A stretch of DNA of 5,355 nucleotides from Opitutaceae bacterium (GTDB lineage Bacteria; Verrucomicrobiota; Verrucomicrobiia; Opitutales; Opitutaceae): contig JANXSC010000555.1 in assembly GCA_025352845.1 (NCBI GenBank), positions 1-5,355 on the forward strand. Reading direction: 5' to 3'. The translations under genes and the position numbers were made by a program. Positions 1 to 5,355 of the stretch are shown piece after piece; position 1 is the first letter of the stretch; every line of letters begins with the position of its first letter. Under the pieces are notes generated by a model that was not told the origin of the DNA, made no database searches, and was given only the letters and a program-made list of their open reading frames with translations.

Positions 1-617
1 CCGATGTTCCCCTGCCGTCGCCGCAGGAGGCCAAGCTCGCGCTCGATGTGCTCGCCGATTACGTGGGTTTTTGCACGCAGGCCGTGCGCGGCGGCTCGCT
101 CGTGCTCTTCACCAGTTATGCCGACATGCGCGCGATCGCCGCGACGCTTGCGCCGCGTTTTGCCGCATTGAAGCGGCCGTTTTTGATGCAGGGCGCGGAG
201 ATGTCCCGGACAGAACTGACCCACCAGATGCGCAGCGCTGGCAACGCCGTGCTCTTTGGCACTGACAGTTTTTGGACCGGTGTCGACGTCCCCGGCGACT
301 CGCTCGCGCAGGTCATCATCACGCGCCTCCCCTTCGATCCGCCCACCCATCCGATCACGGAGGCGCGCTGCGATCACATCCGCGCGCGCGGCGGAAATCC
401 CTTCAACGAGCTCACCCTCCCCGACGCGCTCATCACGTTTCGCCAGGGTGCCGGCCGCCTCATCCGCAGCGCCACCGACCGCGGCTTGGTGACTATTCTC
501 GACTCGCGCGTGCTCGCCAAAAGCTACGGCCGGCTGTTTCTCGATTGCCTGCCACAGCATGATTACACGGTCTTTACGCGGGAAACGAGAAACGAAAAAT
601 TTCATCCTTTCGCCTGA
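1..617 (+). CDS. DinG/Rad3-family ATP-dependent DNA helicase, C-terminal part (5' end outside the window)
   Basis: The reading frame is open from the left edge (first whole codon at base 3) to the TGA at 615-617, giving 204 visible residues, so the start lies upstream. A GTG at 48 is internal and not the real start. The fragment is the second helicase lobe of an XPD/DinG-like superfamily 2 enzyme, which unwinds DNA in the 5'-to-3' direction using ATP. Visible motifs, numbered from base 3, are LFTSY at 35-39 (motif IV region), FWTGVDVPG at 90-98 (motif V) and QGAGRLIRS at 148-156 (motif VI with the arginine finger), followed by ILDSR. The NPF...LP segment just before motif VI is also typical of DinG relatives. 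The ATPase lobe and any FeS-cluster cysteines are off the window, so DinG cannot be separated from a related YoaA-like or exonuclease-fused helicase. The phosphatase gene starts 32 bases downstream. Confidence 0.9.
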   Translation, partial: DVPLPSPQEAKLALDVLADYVGFCTQAVRGGSLVLFTSYADMRAIAATLAPRFAALKRPFLMQGAEMSRTELTHQMRSAGNAVLFGTDSFWTGVDVPGDSLAQVIITRLPFDPPTHPITEARCDHIRARGGNPFNELTLPDALITFRQGAGRLIRSATDRGLVTILDSRVLAKSYGRLFLDCLPQHDYTVFTRETRNEKFHPFA

Positions 618-649
618 CCAGTCACCCCGGTAGGTTCAAATTTTACTCC

Positions 650-1372
650 ATGCTTTCGCTTCGCGCTGCCGCGCTCACAGACATCGGCCGGGTCCGCCGG
701 GAAAACGAAGATCGGTATCTTCTCGACGACAAGACGATGGTCTTCGGCGTCGCGGATGGTGTCGGTGGCCTGCCCGGCGGGGCCGAGGCCGCCCAATGCG
801 CAGTGGACGAAATCGCCGCCGAGATCCGCACGCGCCGGCTGGAGAAAGATTCCGAATTGGTCGCCGCCGTGCAGCAGGTGAACGTGACCGTCGCGACGCT
901 CGGCCAGAGGATGAGCCCCTCGATGGGCATCGGCACCACCCTGACCTTCGGCTGCATCCACGACGGCGTGCTCACGATCGCGCATGTGGGCGATTCGCGC
1001 TGCTACGGCGTGCGCAACCGCGAACTCAGCCGCCTCACCGAGGATCATTCGGTGGAAAACGAGGCCCGGCTCCGGCGCACCAAGGGGGAGGTCGTCTATT
1101 ATCACGAAGCCAACCGCAACGCGCTCACGCGCTGCATCGGCCAGCCCACCCCGCCCGAGGTCGATATCATCACCCGCCCGCTCGTGGCCGGGGATCGCTA
1201 CGTGTTTTGCACGGACGGCGTCACCCGTATGCTGCCGGACACCGACCTCCGCGTCGTGCTCACCCGCTTCGATGATCCGAAAGCGACGGCGGAAGAGATG
1301 GTCTCCCTCGCCGTGCGGCGCGGTGGCCCGGACAACGCGACCGCGGTGGTTATTTTTGTCGACGCCGTCTAA
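650..1372 (+). CDS. PP2C-family serine/threonine protein phosphatase (Stp1/PrpC-like)
   Basis: This is a complete 240-residue single-domain phosphatase, close to the usual size of bacterial PP2C enzymes such as PrpC or Stp1. It should remove phosphate from Ser/Thr residues of cytoplasmic proteins using two Mn/Mg ions. The PP2C motifs appear in order: RRENED at 16-21, VADGVGG at 34-40 with metal ligands D36 and G37, GIGTTLTFG at 93-101, HVGDSRCYG at 112-120, LTEDHS at 129-134, NALTRCIG at 157-164, YVFCTDGV at 184-191 with metal-binding D189, and GGPDNATAVVI at 225-235 with D228. All the core acidic ligands are present, so it should be active. There is no signal peptide, membrane segment or extra domain. 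The ATG at 650 is preferred because the first conserved motif begins only 16 residues later. A weak GGTAGG at 629-634 lies rather far upstream, and no good Shine-Dalgarno is seen. A small TPR gene follows after 4 bases. No partner kinase is in view. Confidence 0.95.
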   Translation: MLSLRAAALTDIGRVRRENEDRYLLDDKTMVFGVADGVGGLPGGAEAAQCAVDEIAAEIRTRRLEKDSELVAAVQQVNVTVATLGQRMSPSMGIGTTLTFGCIHDGVLTIAHVGDSRCYGVRNRELSRLTEDHSVENEARLRRTKGEVVYYHEANRNALTRCIGQPTPPEVDIITRPLVAGDRYVFCTDGVTRMLPDTDLRVVLTRFDDPKATAEEMVSLAVRRGGPDNATAVVIFVDAV

Positions 1373-1376
1373 CCGC

Positions 1377-1688
1377 GTGGCCCCCCGCGTGGAGCAGTTT
1401 GCCGCCCTGGTGGAGCGCCACCCGGACAACGAGATGTTCCGGTTCAGCCTCGCTCAGGCGCTGGTCGCAGCCGACCGCGCGGCCGAGGCGGTCCCGCATT
1501 TCGAATTCTGCATCGCGAAAAAATCCGACTGGATGATGGCCCGTATCCTCCTCGGCAAACTGCTCCTCCCACTCGGCCGCCGGGCGGAAGCGAAACCGCT
1601 GTTCGAATCCGCGCTGCAACTCGCGATCGCCCAACACCACGAGGATCCCGAGCGCGAATTGCGCGCCTTGCTGGCCGACCTCGGTTGA
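1377..1688 (+). CDS. Small tetratricopeptide-repeat (TPR) protein
   Basis: This is a 103-residue protein with a GTG start at 1377, four bases after the phosphatase stop. A second GTG at 1389 would shorten it by four residues and is equally possible. The frame is open much further upstream, to 984, but that stretch overlaps the phosphatase in another frame and is not credible coding. Two helical repeats of TPR type are visible: residues about 19-50 (FRFSLAQALVAADRAAEAVPHFE) are split by the typical small-to-large helix pattern, and residues about 53-86 contain ARILLGKLLLPLGRRAEAKP with the usual Gly/Ala and Pro positions. The tail (87-103) is charged and helical. TPRs bind other proteins, so an adaptor role for the neighbouring phosphatase is a reasonable inference, but nothing in the sequence proves it. 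There is no signal peptide, so it is probably cytoplasmic. The spacing implies one transcript with the phosphatase. Confidence 0.8.
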   Translation: MAPRVEQFAALVERHPDNEMFRFSLAQALVAADRAAEAVPHFEFCIAKKSDWMMARILLGKLLLPLGRRAEAKPLFESALQLAIAQHHEDPERELRALLADLG

Positions 1689-1730
1689 GTTTTCGCAGTG
1701 TAACCGAGCTTCTTTCGGGCGCACCACGCC

Positions 1731-1788
1731 GTAGCCCGGGCCGCCTGCCCGTGTTGATTCAGGAACGCGGTCAGGCTGACCGCGCTAC
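1731..1788. repeat. REPIN-like doublet: two inverted GTAG-headed REP units
   Basis: The left unit (1731-1753, plus strand) and the right unit (1766-1788, minus strand) each begin with GTAG followed by a hairpin. Reading the right unit on its own strand and aligning it to the left gives 18 identities in 23 positions. The stem difference at positions 10 and 18 changes a G-C pair to a T-A pair, so pairing is kept. The right hairpin is a perfect 9-base inverted repeat (CGCGGTCAG / CTGACCGCG) around one G. A 12-base spacer (1754-1765) separates the units. GTAG heads and inverted pairing are hallmarks of REP elements moved by REP-associated tyrosine transposases (RAYTs). It fills the gap between the TPR gene and the cytochrome gene and may affect transcript ends. 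Confidence 0.75.
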
Positions 1789-1858
1789 GTCCAGCCCCCG
1801 CCACGGGAAATTTGACGCCGCGCGGCAACGTGTCTCAGGTTTGCGCGCCCTACTCCCC

Positions 1859-4384
1859 ATGAGTCTTCATCGTCCCCTGCTGATCGGCGTCGCGTTTTTT
1901 TCGTTTTCCGTCGGTGCCGCCGCGCCCGCGCCCCTCCCGGCTTACGCCGTCAAGTCACCGCCGCCCGTGCAGGTGCTCGTGCCGGGATTCTCCGTGCGCG
2001 AGCTGCCGGTGCAGCTGCGCAATCTCAACAATCTCGTTTATGCGCCCGACGGCCGGCTCTTCGCGCTCGGCTACGACGGCAACGTCTATCAACTCACCGA
2101 CACCGACGGCGACGGCCTCGAAGATCGCGCGACGCTTTTCTTCGACAACACCAGCGGCGCGATCCCACCGAGCATCGGCATGGCGTGGGGCCCCGGCGGA
2201 CTCTACCTCGCGAGCCGCGGCCGCGTGATTCACCTGAAGGACAAGGGCGACGGCACCTCGGAATTGCAGACCGTGACCGGCGGCTGGCTGCCGCCGACGA
2301 TCGCGGCGGGGTCGAACCTCGACGCCATCGGCCTCGCCGTCGATCCCGCGGGCAACATCTACTTCGGCTTGGGTGCCGACGCGTGGCGCAGCGCCTATCG
2401 CGTCGATCCCAAGACCGGCGTGTCAGACTACAATGTCCACAGCGAGCGCGGCACGATCATCCGGCTCTCGCCCGACTGGAAACGCCGCGATATCATCTCG
2501 ACCGGCCTGCGCTTCCCCGTGTCCCTCGCGTTCAACGCCGCCGGCGATCTCTTTTGCAGCGATCAGGAAGGCGCGACGTGGCTGCCCAACGGGAACCCCT
2601 TCGACGAGCTGCTCCACATCGTGAAGGGCCGGCACTACGGCTTTCCGCCGCGCCATCCGGAATACAACCCCGGCGTGATCGATGAGCCGAGCGTCTTCGA
2701 CTACGGCCCGCAGCATCAATCGACCTGCGGGATTCACTTCAACGAAACGGTCGCCGGTGGAAACAAAATCGTCGGCCCCGACTGGTGGCGCGGCGATGTT
2801 TTCGTCGCCGGCGAGTCGCGCGGAAAAATCTGGCGCACCAAGCTCGTCAAGACCGCCGCCGGATACGTCGCCAAAAACGATCTCATCGCGTGCGTCGCGT
2901 TTCTCACCATCGACGCCGTGCCGACTCCACAGGGCGATTTGCTCATCGCCTGCCACACCGGCGCGCCCGACTGGGGCACGGGCCCGCGCGGGCAGGGAAA
3001 AATTTTCAAACTTTCCTACACCGACGCCACCGCGCCGCAGCCCGTGCTGGCCTACGCCGCGAGCCCGACCGAGACGCGCGTGATCTTCGACCGGCCCGTC
3101 GAGCCCTCGCAGTGGCGCACACTGGCACGCGCCAGCGAATTCACGATGGGCGCGCACGTGAGCGCAGGTGATCGGTTCGAGTCGTTCGTGCCCGGCTACC
3201 AAGTCGTGAAGGACCAAGCCGTAGTGCGGCGCTTCGATATGCCCGTGCTCTCCGCCGTGCTCGCGCCCGATCTGCGCTCCCTCACGCTGCGCACCGCGCC
3301 GCGCACCGAAGCGACGAACTACGCGGTGAAATTGCCCGATGGCACGCAACCCATGCGCTCGACCGGCAGCGCCCGCAAGGACCTCCCGCAACACGCCGCC
3401 CTCGACGTGCTCACCGATCTCACCGGCGTCGAAGCCGAGTGGCGCGATACCGCCGGCGCGACGAAGTGGATCGGCTGGCTCCCGCACCTCGATCTGAAAG
3501 TCGCGCGCGAACTCACCGCCGCGAGCGCCGAGCACGCGCGGCTCTTCGCGCTCCTGAAAACCCCCGGCACGCTTGCGCTCCGCACGCAGCTCGATCTTCA
3601 CCTCATGCTGCGCACCGCAATCCAACCGGGTGCGAAACTCGATTTCGAATATCCCACTGAGACCGTGACCGTGACGCTCAAGTCCGGCGCGCGCGCGGAG
3701 CTGAAAACATCCGCTGCCGCCAAGCTCGATCGCCGCGGCGACGGCGAGATTCGCCTCACCACGGAATCGAAGGCCAATGGCTGGCTGCCCATCGAAATCA
3801 CGTTCACGACTGGCGGCGAGGCCGACGCACGGCTCGATGTCGCGTGGCACACCGCGGAGGATCTTCGCCCGCGCGCCCTGCCCGTGCGCCGCGTGCTGCT
3901 GCCGTGGGCCACGCCGCGCACCAGCGAGCCCGTAGCCACCGAACGGAAAATCCCCGAGATCGCCGGCGGCGATTGGGAGCGCGGCCGTCTGGTTTTTAAC
4001 AGCCCGCAGGCCGCCTGTTCCGTCTGCCACCAAGTCCGCGGCACCGGCGGCGTGATCGGGCCGGACCTTTCCAATCTCGTCTATCGCGACTACGCCTCCG
4101 TGTTGAAAGACATCGTCGAGCCCAGCGCCGCGATCAACCCCGACCGCATCGCCTACATCGTCGACCTGAAATCCGGCACAACCGCGACCGGCATGATCCT
4201 CGACGACACGCCCGACGCCATCGTCCTCGGCGATGCCGCCGGCGGAAAACAAACCATCGCCCGCCGCGACATCGCCGGCCTGAAAGCCTCGGCGGTTTCG
4301 CTGATGCCCGAGGGCCTCTGGCAAAACCTCACCGCTCCGCAGCAGCGCGATCTGATGACATTTCTGCTGACCGAGCGTAAATGA
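1859..4384 (+). CDS. Secreted sorbosone-dehydrogenase-like propeller protein with C-terminal CxxCH haem domain (PVC type)
   Basis: This is an 841-residue exported protein. The ATG at 1859 is chosen because it directly precedes a signal peptide (basic start SLHRP, hydrophobic LLIGVAFFSFSVG, likely cleavage near AAA at 20-22). The same frame extends upstream to a TTG at 1685, but that would place 58 residues encoded by a repeat element before the signal. Residues about 40-386 form a beta-propeller like soluble glucose/sorbosone dehydrogenases, the N-terminal domain of Pirellula/Verrucomicrobium membrane-bound dehydrogenases (TIGR02604-like). It contains a calcium-loop-like DTDGDGLED at 81-89 and QHQSTCGIHF at 285-294. 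Residues about 390-690 are beta-rich, Pro/Thr-rich and not recognised. Residues about 700-838 match the PVC haem-binding domain (TIGR02603-like), with CSVCH at 720-724, GPDLSNL after it and M816 in LMPEGL as a likely distal ligand. It probably oxidises a carbohydrate outside the cytoplasm and passes electrons to the haem. The substrate is unknown. Confidence 0.9.
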   Translation: MSLHRPLLIGVAFFSFSVGAAAPAPLPAYAVKSPPPVQVLVPGFSVRELPVQLRNLNNLVYAPDGRLFALGYDGNVYQLTDTDGDGLEDRATLFFDNTSGAIPPSIGMAWGPGGLYLASRGRVIHLKDKGDGTSELQTVTGGWLPPTIAAGSNLDAIGLAVDPAGNIYFGLGADAWRSAYRVDPKTGVSDYNVHSERGTIIRLSPDWKRRDIISTGLRFPVSLAFNAAGDLFCSDQEGATWLPNGNPFDELLHIVKGRHYGFPPRHPEYNPGVIDEPSVFDYGPQHQSTCGIHFNETVAGGNKIVGPDWWRGDVFVAGESRGKIWRTKLVKTAAGYVAKNDLIACVAFLTIDAVPTPQGDLLIACHTGAPDWGTGPRGQGKIFKLSYTDATAPQPVLAYAASPTETRVIFDRPVEPSQWRTLARASEFTMGAHVSAGDRFESFVPGYQVVKDQAVVRRFDMPVLSAVLAPDLRSLTLRTAPRTEATNYAVKLPDGTQPMRSTGSARKDLPQHAALDVLTDLTGVEAEWRDTAGATKWIGWLPHLDLKVARELTAASAEHARLFALLKTPGTLALRTQLDLHLMLRTAIQPGAKLDFEYPTETVTVTLKSGARAELKTSAAAKLDRRGDGEIRLTTESKANGWLPIEITFTTGGEADARLDVAWHTAEDLRPRALPVRRVLLPWATPRTSEPVATERKIPEIAGGDWERGRLVFNSPQAACSVCHQVRGTGGVIGPDLSNLVYRDYASVLKDIVEPSAAINPDRIAYIVDLKSGTTATGMILDDTPDAIVLGDAAGGKQTIARRDIAGLKASAVSLMPEGLWQNLTAPQQRDLMTFLLTERK

Positions 4385-4410
4385 TAGGGCGTCGATGCGA
4401 CCGTTCCTCC

Positions 4411-4503
4411 GGGCGCATCTCAGTTTTCTGCAAGCTCACGGGCGGGACGCCCGTGCCACGTGGCATGGGCGTCCCGCCCATGTCGGAAAACCGAGATGCG
4501 CCC
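4411..4503. repeat. Nested near-palindrome of two inverted hairpins, intergenic repeat element
   Basis: The outer arms 4411-4430 and 4484-4503 are inverted copies with 18 of 20 positions matching; both begin or end with the GGGCGCATCTC core. Inside them, 4438-4458 and 4461-4481 are inverted copies with only two differences. Each inner arm is also a hairpin on its own: ACGGGCG-GGA-CGCCCGT at 4438-4454 and ATGGGCG-TCC-CGCCCAT at 4465-4481. The two differences fall on opposite sides of the same base pair, so both hairpins stay perfect. The centre is the palindrome GCCACGTGGC (4455-4464). The arms are slightly asymmetric, with seven extra bases at 4431-4437. It lies 26 bases after the cytochrome stop. 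No T-run follows it on either strand, so it is not a standard intrinsic terminator, but it may protect the 3' end of the transcript. Confidence 0.8.
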
Positions 4504-4570
4504 GTCCCTCGATCCCGCAAAAAATTTGATTGGATTTTAAGCCGTGAACCTGCACGTTTCGCCGGCTTCC

Positions 4571-4607
<37 letters not shown>

Positions 4608-4733
4608 TTCCAAATACGTTTCTTGCTCTCATTGACTCAAGATTTCTGATGCGTTCGCTCAGAGGTGGAACTGAGAAAAAGAGGGCCTCAATGGTTTCCT
4701 ATCGTTTCACATTCCGACTCGATTCGGGAAGCC

Positions 4734-4755
4734 ACCTGTAGAAGAACCTGTAGAA
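4734..4755. repeat. 10-base direct repeat, period 12
   Basis: ACCTGTAGAA occurs at 4734-4743 and again at 4746-4755. In the plus frame beginning at 4735 it would encode the repeated motif PVE-EPVE, inside a short open stretch from 4675 to the TGA at 4771-4773. That stretch has no start codon of its own near its beginning, so it is at most a gene remnant. Confidence 0.5.
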
Positions 4756-4995
4756 AAGCACTCCGTGGGTTGAACCGCGCGGGATAATCGCCCTACCACC
4801 GGAATCTGCGAGGCACGCGCCGGGACATAGGTGGGTTTGATTCGTTGGCGACGGCAGGTTTCTCGCGCCGCACCACCTCTCCCCGACGGTGGGCTACTCG
4901 CCGGACAGCTCGCGGAGGAACGCGGGATGGCGGCAGCGATAAAGGTCGAAACTCGAAAACTCTCTACAAGAAGCGGGCGAAGTTCGCTGGGAGCG

Positions 4996-5028
4996 CGCTT
5001 TGAATAATACACAATACGCTTTGAATAA
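4996..5028. repeat. 12-base direct repeat, period 21
   Basis: CGCTTTGAATAA is found at 4996-5007 and exactly repeated at 5017-5028, a spacing of 21 bases or two helical turns. The 9-base gap between copies is AT-rich (TACACAATA). This arrangement would suit a dimeric DNA-binding protein or a short iteron pair, but two copies are too few to call an origin. Confidence 0.6.
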
Positions 5029-5110
5029 GGTGTTTACAGTTACATTCTAGGGCAATAAGGGAGGGGCCTTTGGGGTCGGCCGCGGTTCAGCCTCGCAGAT
5101 ACATTATGGG

Positions 5111-5182
5111 GGGCGTCTGAACTTTCCAAAGAGTCGCGGGATGGTCCGCTTGTGAAAACTCATACCACCCGATTCGACGCCC
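5111..5182. other. Possible long-range RNA/DNA stem enclosing smaller hairpins
   Basis: GGGCGTC at 5111-5117 is complementary to GACGCCC at 5176-5182. The pairing continues for three more base pairs (GAA 5119-5121 with TTC 5173-5175) if T5118 is bulged. The 51 enclosed bases contain further small inverted repeats, such as GCGG/CCGC around 5136-5149. This is consistent with a folded RNA, but a 10-pair stem with a 51-base interior could also arise by chance in GC-rich DNA. Confidence 0.35.
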
Positions 5183-5213
5183 GGGGGGGGCTAAAAGTCT
5201 GATGTTGTGAGGA

Positions 5214-5251
5214 CCGCTCCGTTGCGGGCGGTTGCGCCCGGTGGGGAGCGG
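5214..5251. other. Two-tier hairpin, candidate structured RNA element
   Basis: CCGCTCC (5214-5220) pairs with GGAGCGG (5245-5251). Inside it, CGGGCG (5225-5230) pairs with CGCCCG (5235-5240) across a GTTG tetraloop. The two perfect stems are separated by a nearly symmetric internal loop (4 bases on the left, 4 on the right). No U-run follows immediately, so it is not an intrinsic terminator on the plus strand. No protein-coding reading explains it. Confidence 0.45.
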
Positions 5252-5355
5252 GTGCTGCTTCTGCCCCCCTGAAGTTTGCTGGTTTATAGATAAAAAGAGA
5301 GAGTAGGAGTATGTGTAGGACTAGTGAACTTTCACCCCCCAGCGGTGCCCCGCCC

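Larger units (their letters stand above)
4608..5355. other. Region with no recognisable gene; low-coding, hairpin-rich, of unknown nature
   Basis: This stretch of about 750 bases follows the broken tRNA directly. Stops are frequent in all plus frames. The longest open frame, on the minus strand at 4707-5012 (101 codons), has a Ser/Arg/Pro-rich product that matches nothing I recognise and no ribosome binding site. I see no integrase, transposase or toxin-antitoxin motif. Base composition is visibly less GC-rich and less regular than in the genes to the left, with A-rich patches near 4675-4680 and 5291-5302, G8 at 5183-5190 and C6 runs at 5264-5269 and 5335-5340. It holds two short direct repeats and several convincing hairpins, listed separately. 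It could be a decayed mobile element, a structured RNA gene, or low-quality sequence near a contig end. Confidence 0.6.

Noticed and set aside
602..1429. A 275-codon minus-strand frame opposite the phosphatase
   Set aside because: It is the shadow of the PP2C gene, whose motifs are complete on the plus strand. The shadow shows no family motif.
1685..1858. An N-terminal extension of the cytochrome protein starting at TTG 1685 and overlapping the TPR stop
   Set aside because: It would be encoded by the REP doublet and would place 58 residues before a clear signal peptide. The ATG at 1859 fits export better.
4315..4323. CTCTGGCA, matching the missing tRNA acceptor 3' strand, which would suggest a circularly permuted tRNA
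   Set aside because: It lies inside the cytochrome coding sequence (codons for GLWQ) with no T-arm before it. It is a chance match of eight bases.
2423..4324. A 633-codon open frame on the minus strand opposite the cytochrome gene
   Set aside because: Long antisense frames are expected in high-GC DNA. The plus-strand frame carries a signal peptide, propeller and CxxCH motifs, while this one has only low-complexity Gly/Ala/Arg-rich sequence.
4411..4530. The palindrome as an intrinsic terminator
   Set aside because: The stem is followed by CG-rich sequence and then an A-run, not a T-run, on the plus strand. No T-run follows it on the minus strand either.
4707..5012. A 101-codon minus-strand frame
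   Set aside because: It has no recognisable motif, biased Ser/Arg/Pro composition, no ribosome binding site and no supporting neighbour. It is most likely a chance frame.

Overview
The window looks like a piece of a GC-rich chromosome from the Verrucomicrobia, most likely an Opitutaceae relative. The main evidence is the long secreted protein at 1859-4384. It joins an N-terminal sorbosone-dehydrogenase-like propeller to a C-terminal CxxCH domain of the Pirellula/Verrucomicrobium type, an architecture typical of the PVC superphylum. Short intergenic inverted repeats, as are common in this group, flank that gene on both sides. This placement is inferred from protein features and was not checked by a search.

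Region 1 (1-1688) is a tightly packed plus-strand run. It holds the C-terminal part of a DinG/Rad3-type superfamily 2 DNA helicase, a complete PP2C-family protein phosphatase 32 bases downstream, and a 103-residue TPR protein that starts 4 bases after the phosphatase stop. The last two are probably co-transcribed and may work together, with the TPR protein as a protein-protein adaptor. No kinase, FHA protein or other signalling partner is visible.

Region 2 (1689-4384) begins with a 170-base intergenic gap. The gap carries a REPIN-like doublet: two homologous REP units with GTAG heads, in inverted orientation, whose stem differences are compensatory. The 841-residue exported propeller/cytochrome protein follows, probably as its own transcription unit. 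It is expected to oxidise a sugar or similar substrate outside the cytoplasm and pass electrons through its single c-type haem, but the substrate cannot be read from the sequence.

Region 3 (4385-5355) is non-coding or degenerate as far as can be seen. A near-palindrome of about 93 bases, built from two mutually inverted hairpins, lies 26 bases after the cytochrome stop. It is followed by a textbook 5' half of an elongator-type tRNA-Met(CAU) that stops being a tRNA right after the anticodon loop. The remaining roughly 750 bases have no recognisable gene, different base composition, homopolymer G and C runs, short direct repeats and several good hairpins. This is the least explained part of the window. 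It could be an inserted or decayed mobile element, an unrecognised structured RNA, or an assembly artefact at a contig end.
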